Shown in pieces: positions 8,377 through 16,878 of a stretch of 64,000 bases of DNA. The number at the start of each line of letters is the position of its first letter. The first letter of the stretch is position 1. Origin of the DNA: Variovorax atrisoli 110B (lineage in GTDB: Bacteria > Pseudomonadota > Gammaproteobacteria > Burkholderiales > Burkholderiaceae_C); NCBI RefSeq assembly GCF_000382045.1, contig NZ_KB907461.1, forward strand, positions 124,001 through 188,000, in the 5' to 3' direction. The notes below the pieces were generated by a model, which saw only the letters and a program-made list of their open reading frames with translations, was not told the origin of the DNA and ran no database searches. Both the position numbers and the translations under genes were made by a program.

Positions 8377-8952
8377 ATGGCCACATCCAAGTCCACCAAG
8401 CCTGCAAAGACCGCAAACACCGCCAAAGCCGTCAAGGCCCTGGCCGACAGAACCAAGGCGCGCCGCGTGGCGTCGCTGCACACGCCGAGCGACCTGGGCG
8501 CCGACGCCACGCGCGACATTTCCGCCGCACTGAACGTGCTGCTGGCCGACGTGTTCGCGCTGTACTTCAAGACGAAGAACTTCCATTGGCACATGTCGGG
8601 TCCGTCGTTTCGCGACTACCACCTGCTGCTGGACGAGCAGGCCGACCAGATCTTCGCCACGGTCGACCCCATTGCCGAGCGCGTACGCAAGGTGGGCGGC
8701 ACCACGCTGCGTTCCACCGGCCATGCCGTGCGCCTGCAGCGCCTGTCCGACAACGACGCCGACTTCGTGACCCCCATCGGCATGCTGGCCGAACTGCGCG
8801 AGGACAACCAGCGCCTGGCCGGCTTCATGCGAGCCGCGCACGCGGTGTGCGACGAGTACGGCGACGTGGCCACGGCCAGCGTGCTGGAGAACTGGATCGA
8901 TGAGGCCGAGCGCCGCACGTGGTTCCTGTTCGAGTCGGTGCGCCAGGGCTGA
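8377..8952 (+). CDS. dps: Dps-family DNA-binding ferritin-like protein
   Basis: 191 residues, start at 8377 with AAGGA seven bases upstream. A Lys/Ala/Thr-rich tail of about 40 residues, likely the DNA-binding extension, precedes the four-helix ferritin-like domain. The intersubunit ferroxidase ligands are in place: 'TKNFHWHMSG' and 'LLDEQADQIFATVDPIAERV'. Dps oligomers bind DNA and oxidise Fe(II) with peroxide, protecting DNA in stationary phase. The basic tail is longer than in E. coli Dps. It is monocistronic. Just after the stop comes a run of ten C followed by GTTTTT. Confidence 0.94.
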   Translation: MATSKSTKPAKTANTAKAVKALADRTKARRVASLHTPSDLGADATRDISAALNVLLADVFALYFKTKNFHWHMSGPSFRDYHLLLDEQADQIFATVDPIAERVRKVGGTTLRSTGHAVRLQRLSDNDADFVTPIGMLAELREDNQRLAGFMRAAHAVCDEYGDVATASVLENWIDEAERRTWFLFESVRQG

Positions 8953-8953
8953 G

Positions 8954-8969
8954 CCCCCCCCCCGTTTTT
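8954..8969 (+). other. C10 homopolymer and T5 run after dps
   Basis: Ten consecutive C (8954-8963) directly after the dps stop, then GTTTTT. The stop region GGGC-TGA-GCCC can form a short hairpin and a second hairpin GCCCC-CGCT-GGGGC follows at 8970-8983, so a weak terminator is possible. The homopolymer is also a likely site of replication or sequencing slippage. Confidence 0.4.
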
Positions 8970-9073
8970 GCCCCCGCTGGGGCCACTCTTGCCTTGCGTG
9001 ATGGCAGTGAGCGTTCCTGCAAGGAACGGGACTCGGTGGTGAATGCCGGTCCGCCGGCGTTCACCAAGGGCCG

Positions 9074-9718
9074 ATGCTTTCCGTGACGCGCGAAGGCGCC
9101 TACGGCGACCTGCTGGGCCGGTACTTCGAGTTGCCATCCGCGCCCTCGCTCGTCATGCTGCCGGCGCCCAACGCGCCGGCAGCTGGCGCGGAGTCCTTGA
9201 TGGCGCCCTTCGTCGTCACGCGCATCACCTGCCTGCCCGACCAGTTGGGCATGAAGCGGGAGATCCCTCCCGAAGATGCCTTCCTTGTCACGCTGCACCT
9301 GCTCGGCATGCGCCATCACGAAACCTGGGTGCGCGGGCGGCCCTCGGTGGTGCGCGGCTATGAGCCGGGTGCCCTCGGCATCGTCGATCTGCGCGACGAG
9401 GTCGCGAGCTACCTGGGCAACCCGCTGGATGCGTTGCAGTTCTACGTGCCGCACGCGCTGGTGCGCGCCGTGGCGCGCGCGTCGGGCATGGTGCATGTGA
9501 GCAGCCTGGTGTGTGCCCCCGGCGTGGTCGACCCGGTGATGTGCAGCCTGGGTGCGGCCGTGCTGGCCCTGTTCGAGCGGCCGCAACGCGCCGGCTCGCT
9601 CGTGCAGCAACACCTGGCACTGACCATCTGCGCCCACCTGGTGCGCCGGTTCGGGAAGAATGACGGAGTCACCGCCGCAGCGCCACGCCGGCCGTTGCAC
9701 CTGCGGCACCTGCATTGA
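9074..9718 (+). pseudogene. AraC-type regulator lacking its DNA-binding domain
   Basis: 214 residues that look like the effector domain of an AraC-family regulator, including the conserved pre-HTH segment 'LVQQHLALTICAHLVRRFG' near residue 180. In intact relatives the two-helix-turn-helix domain of about 100 residues follows at once. Here the frame ends after an unrelated basic tail (RPLHLRHLH) and the next gene begins 28 bases later. No HTH residues are visible in any frame downstream, so the domain was deleted rather than frameshifted. The product could be inert or act as a dominant-negative dimerisation partner. Confidence 0.7.
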
Positions 9719-9746
9719 ATCCAACCGTCCCTGTCGCGAGCTTTCC

Positions 9747-10085
9747 ATGACCACTGCTTCTTCGCCCTCTCCTTCCGCTCCTGCCTCTTCCCTGGTTCAG
9801 GACAACACGGCGAAGCACCGCTTCGAATACGTGTCGCAAGGCCATCACGCGGTCGCCGTCTATTCGCTCGAAGGCAACGTCATCACGTTCATTCACACGC
9901 TCGTGCCCGAAGCCCTGCAGGGGCAGGGCATCGCGAAGCAGCTCGTGCTCGCCGGCCTCGCCTCGGCACGCGAGCGCGGGCTGCGCGTGGTTCCGCAGTG
10001 CCCGGTATTCAATGGCTACATGCGCGCGCACCCCGAAACGCACGACCTGCTGACCGACGAGGGTCGCAAGATGATCGGCCTCTGA
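9747..10085 (+). CDS. Small GNAT-type acetyltransferase (YidJ/YjdJ-like)
   Basis: 112 residues from 9747. After a Ser/Pro-rich leader comes a single-domain GNAT fold: AVYSLEGNVITFIHTLVPE, the acetyl-CoA loop GQGIAKQLVLAGL (variant of Q/RxxGxG/A), and CPVFNGYMRAHPE with the Cys-Pro-Phe/Tyr of the small PF14542-type acetyltransferases. Substrates of this subfamily are largely unknown. It is followed 23 bases later by the next gene on the same strand. Confidence 0.85.
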   Translation: MTTASSPSPSAPASSLVQDNTAKHRFEYVSQGHHAVAVYSLEGNVITFIHTLVPEALQGQGIAKQLVLAGLASARERGLRVVPQCPVFNGYMRAHPETHDLLTDEGRKMIGL

Positions 10086-10108
10086 GACCTTTGAACAGAC
10101 CACCGAAC

Positions 10109-10723
10109 ATGACCGCCGACGACCGACAACCCGCCTTGCGCACCGCCACGCTGGACGAGATCGCCGGGCGCGCGCCGCCCGGGGCCGAAACCGTCACGGC
10201 CGTGATCCAGCAGACCGTTCGGCGCGACAGGGTGGAAGACTATGAGCGGTGGCTGAAGAAGGTGGTGCCCATTGCGTCCCGCTTTCCGGGGCACCGCGGC
10301 GTCAATGTGATTCACCCGGCGGCGGGGAGCTTGCAGTACACCATCACCATCCGCTTCGACTCGCTCGCGCATGCCCAGGACTGGTTCGACTCGGAGGCTC
10401 GCCGCCGGTTGATCGAAGAGGCGCAGCCGCTACTGGAGATGGAAGAGAAGGTCGAGACACGCAGCGGCCTGGAGTTCTGGTTCCATCCGCCCGCGGGGCA
10501 GCCGCCGGCCAAACGCTACAAGCAGTTCCTGCTGACGCTGTCGGTGATCTACCCCCTGACCATGCTCGTGCCCGCGGTGCTGCACTGGTTGCTCGCGCCG
10601 GTGCCCGTGCTGTCCTTCCATGCGGTGGAGCACCTGATTGCTTCAGCCGCCGTCGTGGGGCTGATGGTGTACCTGATCATGCCGAGGTATACGCGCCTGA
10701 TGGCGCGCTGGCTCTACAAGTGA
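10109..10723 (+). CDS. ABM-domain protein with C-terminal membrane anchor
   Basis: 204 residues. Residues about 25-125 form an antibiotic-biosynthesis-monooxygenase (dimeric alpha-beta barrel) domain: 'VTAVIQQTVRRDRVEDYERWL', then a hydrophobic beta pair and a WFDSEAR motif. The end holds two membrane helices (LLTLSVIYPLTMLVPAVLHWLL and VEHLIASAAVVGLMVYLIM) and a basic tail, so the ABM domain faces the cytoplasm on a membrane anchor. ABM domains often oxidise quinols or bind heme; the substrate here is unknown. It is likely cotranscribed with the GNAT gene. Confidence 0.82.
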   Translation: MTADDRQPALRTATLDEIAGRAPPGAETVTAVIQQTVRRDRVEDYERWLKKVVPIASRFPGHRGVNVIHPAAGSLQYTITIRFDSLAHAQDWFDSEARRRLIEEAQPLLEMEEKVETRSGLEFWFHPPAGQPPAKRYKQFLLTLSVIYPLTMLVPAVLHWLLAPVPVLSFHAVEHLIASAAVVGLMVYLIMPRYTRLMARWLYK

Positions 10724-10752
10724 CCCCGGCACCGGAGCCAGGGATCGCGGTG

Positions 10753-11445
10753 CTACCGCGCGACGGCGTCGCCTTCGTGCGTGCTGCCCTGCAGCACCAC
10801 CGCCAGCGCCGCCAGCACGGGCGGCACGGCAAAGCACCACACGTCCCAGCGCGCGTAGATGAGCGCCGCCGCCGCGCAGCCGGCGGCAAACCACGCCACC
10901 GCGGCCGACATGCGCCGTATGCGGGCATGCGCTGCGGCCTTGTCTTGAGGTGCCTGGCCGCCGCGCATCAGGTCGGCCAGGTCGACCATGACCTGCGTGG
11001 TCGTGCCTGTCATCAGCGTGGTGGGTGGCGCGCTGCCCAGGTGGATGCGGTGCACCGCGTTCTGGAGGGCCATGGCCGAGACCAGCACCAGGCCCGCGAG
11101 CATCGCCGTTGCGCTGTCGCCGTCGGCGAAGGGGCCGAAAAGGATGGCCAGCACGCCACCCGCCAGCAGCAGCACCGCCTTGAGCACCAGCATGGTCCGC
11201 ATCACCGGCAGGCCCAGGCCGGGCAGGCTGTAGCTCAGCAGGCGGGCAAGCATCACCACCGCGCAGAACACAGGCAGCGCCAGCAGCTTGGTGAGTGCGC
11301 CCGAGGTGCCGTGTACCAGTGCCGCGCCGATGGTCACGAAATTGCCCGTCACGTGCGCGGTGAACAGGCCGTGAAGCGCCAGGAAGCCTGCGGTGTCGAC
11401 GAAGCCGCCGTTGAGGCTCATGAGCTGGGGCAGGGTGGGTTTCAT
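10753..11445 (-). CDS. DUF1275 (YoaK-family) membrane protein
   Basis: 230 residues from ATG 11445 (ATG at 11475 is the alternative; neither has a strong ribosome site). It opens with the family motif 'LMSLNGGFVDTAGFLAL' and 'FTAHVTGNFVTIG', and has about six hydrophobic segments including an 'MTGTTTQVMVDLADL' loop. It is an inner-membrane protein of unknown role. It is divergent from the catalase gene at 11655 and convergent with the ABM gene, whose stop lies 29 bases away. Confidence 0.88.
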   Translation of the reverse strand: MKPTLPQLMSLNGGFVDTAGFLALHGLFTAHVTGNFVTIGAALVHGTSGALTKLLALPVFCAVVMLARLLSYSLPGLGLPVMRTMLVLKAVLLLAGGVLAILFGPFADGDSATAMLAGLVLVSAMALQNAVHRIHLGSAPPTTLMTGTTTQVMVDLADLMRGGQAPQDKAAAHARIRRMSAAVAWFAAGCAAAALIYARWDVWCFAVPPVLAALAVVLQGSTHEGDAVAR

Positions 11446-11654
11446 GGCAGGGGCCGGTCGTGGGTGGGGCTCCATGGTGCACCCTGCGCGCGGCGTCGTC
11501 TTGTCGGGTTGGGTGCGGCCTTGCAGATTCGGGTGCTGTTGCGTCGCAGCATGGGGGCTTGCAGCCTGCCGTCGTTCAAAACAGACGACTCCTGTTCAAG
11601 ACACGCGCGTTCCTGCGGCTCACCATGCTGCGAGACTCGATCAGGGACATCGCC

Positions 11655-13097
11655 ATGACGACAAACCCAAGGCCGCCGACCTTGACCACCGCAGGCGGCG
11701 CACCCGTGGCGGACAGCCAGCACTCGATCACCGCGGGACCGCGCGGACCGATCCTCCTGCAGGACTACCAGATGGCCGAAAAGCTCGCCTACCTGGCGCG
11801 CGAACGTATTCCGGAGCGGGTGCTGCACGCCAAGGGCGCGGCCGCGTTGGGCAAGCTGCGCATCACGGGCGACATTGCACGCCACACCCGCGCGCACTTC
11901 CTGCAGCCGGGCCGGGTCACGCCGGTGCTGGTGCGCTTCTCGGGGCTCACGGGCGAACGCGGCTGCGCGGATGCCGAGCGCGACATGCGCGGCTTCGCCG
12001 TCAAGGCCTATACGGAAGAAGGCAACTGGGACCTGGTCGGCAGCCACCTGCCGGTGGCGTGCATTCGCGATCCGCAGAAGTTTCCCGACCTGGTGCGCGC
12101 GCTCAAGCGCCATCCGGTGAGCCACCTGCGTTCGCCCACCGCCATCTGGGACTTCTGGTCGCTCTCGCCGGAGAGCATTCACCAGATCGTGATGCTGTTC
12201 TCCGATCGCGGCCTGCCCAGCAGCTACCGCCACATGCACGGCTACGGCGCACATGGGTTCGGGCTCATCAACGACGCCAACGAGCGCTGCTGGGTCAAGT
12301 TCCATTTCAAGACGCGGCAGGGCATTCGCTGCCTCACCGATGCACAGGCCCGCGCCACCATCGCCGAGGACCGCGAGAGCGCTCAGCGCGACCTGTTCGA
12401 GGCCATCGAGCGTGGCGAGCACCCGCGCTGGTCGCTGCATGTGCAGCTCATGAGCCAGCAGCAGGCCGAGGCGCTGTCTTTCGATGCCTTCGACCCCACC
12501 AAGGTCTGGCCGCAAGACGAATTCCCGCTCGTCGAACTGGGCGAGCTCACGCTCGACGCCAACCCCGACAACTATTTCGCGCAGGTGGAACAGGCGACCT
12601 TCAACCCGGCGCACATGGTGCCGGGCCTTTGCATCTCGCCCGACAGGCTGCTGCAAGGACGCCTGCTGGCGTATGCCGACGCGCAGCGCTACCGCGTCGG
12701 CACGCACCACGCGGCGCTGCCGGTGAACCGACCGCGCGCGCCGGTGCACACCTACCACGCCGACGGTGCGATGCGGCTGGACGTGCCGCCTCGCACCGAC
12801 GCCTACTACGAGCCCAACTCCTTCGGCGGACCGCGTCCTGATCGACAGCACGCGGAGCCTGCGCTACCGCTGAGCGGCGACGCGGCGCGCTTCGACGATC
12901 GTCAGGGCCTTGGGGACTATGTGCAGGCCACGGCGCTGTACCGCCGGATGGGCAGCGCGGAGCGGGAGCGTCTGGCCGCCAACGTCGCAGCGGCGATGGC
13001 AGGCGTGCCCGAGACCATCCAGCGACGGCAGATCGAGCACTTCCGGCTGGTCGACGCTGTGCTGGGGCAGGCGATCGCAGCGCAGCTCGGCATCTAG
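11655..13097 (+). CDS. Monofunctional-type heme catalase with altered distal site
   Basis: 480 residues, the usual small-subunit catalase length. The distal His is in RIPERVLHAKG near residue 57 and the proximal heme Tyr motif is RLLAYADAQRYRVG near 335. The scaffold 'WDFWSLSPESIHQ' and 'SDRGLPSSYRHMHGYGAHGF' is well kept. However, the segment that normally reads VGNNxPVFF with the distal Asn reads VGSHLPVAC here. Loss of that Asn should weaken peroxide dismutation and may favour peroxidase-like chemistry (inference). It has no signal peptide. A GGGACA site precedes the start. Confidence 0.9.
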   Translation: MTTNPRPPTLTTAGGAPVADSQHSITAGPRGPILLQDYQMAEKLAYLARERIPERVLHAKGAAALGKLRITGDIARHTRAHFLQPGRVTPVLVRFSGLTGERGCADAERDMRGFAVKAYTEEGNWDLVGSHLPVACIRDPQKFPDLVRALKRHPVSHLRSPTAIWDFWSLSPESIHQIVMLFSDRGLPSSYRHMHGYGAHGFGLINDANERCWVKFHFKTRQGIRCLTDAQARATIAEDRESAQRDLFEAIERGEHPRWSLHVQLMSQQQAEALSFDAFDPTKVWPQDEFPLVELGELTLDANPDNYFAQVEQATFNPAHMVPGLCISPDRLLQGRLLAYADAQRYRVGTHHAALPVNRPRAPVHTYHADGAMRLDVPPRTDAYYEPNSFGGPRPDRQHAEPALPLSGDAARFDDRQGLGDYVQATALYRRMGSAERERLAANVAAAMAGVPETIQRRQIEHFRLVDAVLGQAIAAQLGI

Positions 13098-13157
13098 CCG
13101 CAGGCCGCGGCATGCGGCCAGGGTGCGGGCGGTTCTCGCAATGCACGCTCCATGGCG

Positions 13158-13173
13158 TCACGCAGTCGATCGA
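13158..13173 (+). repeat. 16-bp direct repeat, copy 1
   Basis: TCACGCAGTCGATCGA, identical to the copy at 14296-14311, located 76 bases beyond the 3' end of the AraC gene. Confidence 0.8.
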
Positions 13174-13248
13174 GCAGGTGTGGGGGGTGGCGAGCACGAA
13201 GGACTTCAGAACTCGGGGTTTCGTATCGGCACCCGCGTTCGGCCATCC

Positions 13249-14196
13249 TCATTTTTCAAGCTGCATCTTTTTGCGCCAGCCGCCCGGCGGCATGCCGGTG
13301 TGCTGGGAGAAGACGCGCGTGAAGTGACTCTGGTCCGCAAAGCCGCAGGCTGCGGCCACGTCCGCCAGAGGCCGCTCGGCGTCCTCCAGCAACGCGCGCG
13401 CGCGTTCCAGCCGCTGTGCGGTCAGCCATTGGTGCGGCGTCTGGCCGGTGGTCTCGCGAAAGGCGCGGATGAAGTAGCTGCGCGACAGGTTGCAGGCGTC
13501 GGCGATCTCGGCGATCGAAATGCTGCCGTCCATCTTGCTGCGCAACATCTCCTTGACGCGCGCCTCGTGCGAACGCGAAAGCAGCCGGTTTGGCCGCGGC
13601 TCGGTGGCAGGCGCGGCGCGACCGTAGTTGTCGACCAGGTAGCTCGTCATCGCGACGCTGAGCTGATCGATGAACAGCAGGCTGACCTCGGCAGGACGTT
13701 CGAGCGCAGGGATCAGCGCGCTTGCGAGATGGGCGAGCACCTCGTCCCTGACGCCCGCGACATCGACCAGGCCGCCAACGCGCGGCCCCGGTCTTTCGTC
13801 GATGGCGCGCTGCAGGGCAGGGTGGGAGATCTCGAGCAGCACGAAGTCGAAGCCGCTTTGCATGTCCGCGCGATAGCGGTCGCAGAAATCGCGGACATAG
13901 ATCGAGCCTTTGCCGAAGTCGTGACAAGACGCATGGTGTTCATGAAGGATTCGTCGGCGATGACCGTCGCGCAACGAGATGCCGAGCAGGACGCCGCGCC
14001 CGCTGGCGGCTGTCTCGACATGGTGACGCTCATGGGCGTTCACGGTCTTGCGATAGATGCGAACGCCGTCAGCCGAAAGTTCCTGATTTCTCTGCAGATG
14101 GTCGACCGTGCACCCGAGCAGGTCTTGTGGCGCGAGCCCTTGCCCTGCGGGGAGCGGTTGACCTCTCCCCTCGTTGAGAGTGATTTCGGCGCGCAT
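13249..14196 (-). CDS. AraC-family transcriptional regulator
   Basis: 315 residues. The amino part is an AraC-binding-like effector domain with no clear family match. Residues about 210-310 carry two helix-turn-helix motifs, 'SIAEIADACNLSRSYFIRAFRETTGQTPHQW' in pieces, and 'PLADVAAACGFADQSHFTRVF' followed by the GMPPG.WR signature. It is convergent with the catalase gene. A 16-base exact repeat lies on each side of the gene. The start at 14196 is the first ATG of the frame and not backed by a strong ribosome site; a later start is possible. Confidence 0.9.
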   Translation of the reverse strand: MRAEITLNEGRGQPLPAGQGLAPQDLLGCTVDHLQRNQELSADGVRIYRKTVNAHERHHVETAASGRGVLLGISLRDGHRRRILHEHHASCHDFGKGSIYVRDFCDRYRADMQSGFDFVLLEISHPALQRAIDERPGPRVGGLVDVAGVRDEVLAHLASALIPALERPAEVSLLFIDQLSVAMTSYLVDNYGRAAPATEPRPNRLLSRSHEARVKEMLRSKMDGSISIAEIADACNLSRSYFIRAFRETTGQTPHQWLTAQRLERARALLEDAERPLADVAAACGFADQSHFTRVFSQHTGMPPGGWRKKMQLEK

Positions 14197-14707
14197 GAAC
14201 TTGGGAGGGCGGGAGTTGAAGTGACGGGGTATCCGACTGGCGGCGCTGCGACGAACGATGGATGGAGATTTTGCGCGCCTCCTTGAAGATGGTCCTCACG
14301 CAGTCGATCGAACCCGCTTTTCCTTTTGCACATTGCGTGCCAGCCGTCAGTGTAGATGTGAAGTGCCGCGACGGCCGAGCGGTGGCTGGTCGCGAGCGAG
14401 GCGAAGCAGTGCGCGCTCGGCGCCGAGTGTGCGTTCGGCCCCCTTGCCGGAAAACCCCGCCAGCGGCAAAAAACTTGTTCCTGAAAATCAATAGTCGAGC
14501 GGGAGGCCAAGGCGGTCGCGGTCGCGAGGTTGTCGCGCAAGCCGATGCGGCGCCTCGGACGCGGAGGAAAAACAAGCGTTCAATCCGGGCGCCGAATGTG
14601 CAATACGCGAGGCGCGCTGCGCCTCATAGTGAGGCTCGATGGATCGCCGCTGTCTTCAAACAGCGGCCTTGCGCGATCCGAGCCCGTTGATTTCTTTCAG
14701 GAAACCC
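14197..14707. other. Divergent intergenic region
   Basis: About 510 bases between the leftward AraC gene and the rightward small gene and perhydrolase. Open frames here have no family resemblance. Apart from one repeat copy at 14296 I see no site I can name. Confidence 0.4.
14296..14311 (+). repeat. 16-bp direct repeat, copy 2
   Basis: Second exact copy of TCACGCAGTCGATCGA, 99 bases upstream of the AraC start and in the same orientation as copy 1. It contains CGATCG and could be a regulator site or the scar of an insertion that brought in the regulator. Confidence 0.8.
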
Positions 14708-14839
14708 ATGAATATTCCCACCGATCCCATGATCCCCGTCCTGCTGGTTCACTTGGCCTTGGTGTCCGAACAGAAGGTGGAAGCCGATGTCGTTCTCGAG
14801 GCAGTCCGTTCAGTCGCTGCCTTTGAAGCGCAAGCCTGA
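14708..14839 (+). CDS. Small protein ahead of the perhydrolase
   Basis: 43 residues (MNIPTDPMIPVLLVHLALVS..., then a helical acidic end), with AGGAAA six bases before the ATG. It ends 17 bases before the perhydrolase start, so it may be a short cotranscribed protein or a leader peptide. No family is recognised. The good ribosome site is the main evidence that it is translated. Confidence 0.4.
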   Translation: MNIPTDPMIPVLLVHLALVSEQKVEADVVLEAVRSVAAFEAQA

Positions 14840-14856
14840 ATCTGCCGAGGTCACAC

Positions 14857-15855
14857 ATGAAACAGCTCGATCTTCACACCGTTTTCGACAGCGACAGGCG
14901 CAAGCTTCTTCTCGCCGGCGCGGGGACCCTGGCGATCGCCGGTCTCCCGATGGCGGGGAATGCAACTCCCTCCACCAAGCACCGCGCAACAGCGCACTCT
15001 CAGAAAGGGCATCACCTCATGAACACGATCACCACCAAGGACGGCGTAGAGATCTTCTACAAGGACTGGGGACCCAAGGACGGCCAGCCCATCATGTTCC
15101 ATCATGGCTGGCCTCTTTCGAGCGACGACTGGGATGCCCAGATGCTCTTCTTCGTGCAGCGCGGCTACCGCGTGATCGCGCATGACCGTCGCGGCCATGG
15201 GCGATCGGCGCAGGTCAGCGAGGGCCACGACATGGACCACTATGCTGCCGATGCCTTCGCCGTCGTCGAGGCGCTGAACCTGACCAAGGTCTTCCACGTC
15301 GGACACTCGACCGGCGGCGGCGAGGTTGCGCGCTACGTCGCGAAGTTCGGCCAGCCCAGCGGCCGTGCCGCGAAGGCCGTGCTCGTTAGCGCAGTCCCCC
15401 CCTTGATGCTCAAGACAGCGAGCAATCCGGAAGGCTTGCCGGTCGAAGTGTTCGACGGCTTCCGCAAGGGTGTCGCCGACAACCGGGCACAGCTGTTCCT
15501 CGACGTCGCGACCGGCCCGTTCTACGGCTTCAACCGCGAGGGCGCGAAGGTCTCCCAGGGGGTGATCCAGAACTGGTGGCGGCAGGGCATGATGGGCAGC
15601 GCCAAGGCCCACTATGACGGCATCAAGGCCTTCTCGGAGACCGACCAGACGGCGGACCTCCAGGCGATCACCATTCCGACCCTGGTCATGCATGGCGACG
15701 ACGATCAGATCGTTCCGATCGCCGACGCCGCGCTGAAGTCGATCAAGCTGCTGAAGAACGGCACGCTCAAGGTGTACAAGGGCTATTCCCACGGCATGCT
15801 CACCGTCAACGCAGACGTTCTCAATCCGGATCTGCTGGCGTTCTTCAAGAGCTGA
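14857..15855 (+). CDS. Non-heme chloroperoxidase/perhydrolase-type alpha/beta hydrolase with Tat signal
   Basis: 332 residues. Residues about 54-332 match cofactor-free haloperoxidases (about 275 residues): oxyanion region HHGWPLSSDDWD, nucleophile elbow GHSTGGG, acid in MHGDDDQIVP and base in YSHGML. These enzymes make peracids from carboxylic acids and peroxide. Before this lies an extra leader, SDRRKLLLAGAGTLAIAGLP, which looks like a twin-arginine signal and predicts periplasmic location. GAGGT lies upstream of the 14857 start. An internal ATG at 15019 would give a cytoplasmic form of normal family length. Confidence 0.9.
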   Translation: MKQLDLHTVFDSDRRKLLLAGAGTLAIAGLPMAGNATPSTKHRATAHSQKGHHLMNTITTKDGVEIFYKDWGPKDGQPIMFHHGWPLSSDDWDAQMLFFVQRGYRVIAHDRRGHGRSAQVSEGHDMDHYAADAFAVVEALNLTKVFHVGHSTGGGEVARYVAKFGQPSGRAAKAVLVSAVPPLMLKTASNPEGLPVEVFDGFRKGVADNRAQLFLDVATGPFYGFNREGAKVSQGVIQNWWRQGMMGSAKAHYDGIKAFSETDQTADLQAITIPTLVMHGDDDQIVPIADAALKSIKLLKNGTLKVYKGYSHGMLTVNADVLNPDLLAFFKS

Positions 15856-15903
15856 GGCGTCGGTCGAAGGGCGCCCTCCCATTCCGTCCGGGAGCGGCGT
15901 CGC

Positions 15904-16878
15904 TCAAGGACCGGGAATGAGTTTCCAGGTCCTTCGATCGATCACGCGTTTGCGCGGCGGCATGTGCAATTGCGAGAGCTCGATCACCACGTTCTCCGGC
16001 GTGAGTTCCAAGAGGCCCCAGTTGCATTGGAGCGCTCCGATGGTGACCCCGGTGCGCAGGGCCGCACCCGATGACGTCGCCTCGAACAAGCTCCATTTGC
16101 CCGCGGGCTGTGGTACGGCGAAGCGGTTCTCGTGGACGTCGCCGCTCAGGATGAGGATGCGCCGGTTCCGGGCCAGCTCGAGCATCTTGGCGTGTTCGGC
16201 CTCGCATGTCATCCAGGTCTCTCCATGGTTTGCCTCGAAGACCAATCCGCTGGCGACGAGGTGCACCGTGTCTTCCGATGAAGTGGCGATGGCCGATGCC
16301 AACGCATTCATCTGTGCCTCGCCGAGCACCGCATCCTTGCCGCTGGCGGTCTTGTAGCTCCTGCCGTCGGTGAGGTGCAGCCGTACCGGATTGGCTGCAT
16401 TCCCGATGTCGATCATTCGGTAGCCCGGCTCCTTGATATCCGAGCGCCACGGATCCGATGGCTGGGGAAAGGTTGCAGGCTCATGGGCGTCCAGAGCATC
16501 TCGATACGCCTGGAACGCCGCCCGGGTCGGGGGAATGAGATGCGCGTGCGATCTCTCCTCGAATACCTGTGCGCCGCAGGCGCCATTCCAGAGGAAGTCG
16601 TGGTCGTCCCAAATCGGGTGAATGTGCAGACCCTTGCGGCGAACCAGCTTCGCGAACTGTGGCTGGTTCAATTGATCTCGAAGACGCCTCATGGCATGCC
16701 TCGCAAAGGGATCGGGGTCCATGGCCTTGACCATGCTGATGCTCGATCCGTCGGCGTCGTAATACGCCGAATCCCCCAGCAGGAGGAGGTGCTCGGGGTT
16801 GGCCGCGCCGATCTGATCCCAGACGGGCTGCTGCTTGAAGCTTTGGGCGCTGAAGCAGGAAGTGAAGGCGACTCGCAT
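15904..16878 (-). CDS. PhoD-like metallophosphatase
   Basis: 324 residues. Metallophosphatase features are FTSCFS at the start, LLLLGDSAYYD near residue 32, IWDDHDF near 89, and ILSGDVHENRF near 242, the expected Asp/Asn/His metal ligands of the PhoD family. Unlike secreted PhoD proteins it has no Tat signal, so it is probably cytoplasmic. The substrate is unknown; relatives are phosphodiesterases or phosphatases. It is convergent with the perhydrolase gene, 48 bases away. Confidence 0.85.
   Translation of the reverse strand: MRVAFTSCFSAQSFKQQPVWDQIGAANPEHLLLLGDSAYYDADGSSISMVKAMDPDPFARHAMRRLRDQLNQPQFAKLVRRKGLHIHPIWDDHDFLWNGACGAQVFEERSHAHLIPPTRAAFQAYRDALDAHEPATFPQPSDPWRSDIKEPGYRMIDIGNAANPVRLHLTDGRSYKTASGKDAVLGEAQMNALASAIATSSEDTVHLVASGLVFEANHGETWMTCEAEHAKMLELARNRRILILSGDVHENRFAVPQPAGKWSLFEATSSGAALRTGVTIGALQCNWGLLELTPENVVIELSQLHMPPRKRVIDRRTWKLIPGP

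Noticed and set aside
8046..8594. Minus-strand open frames opposite dps
   Set aside because: They follow from the GC-rich codon bias of dps on the other strand and show no family sequence.
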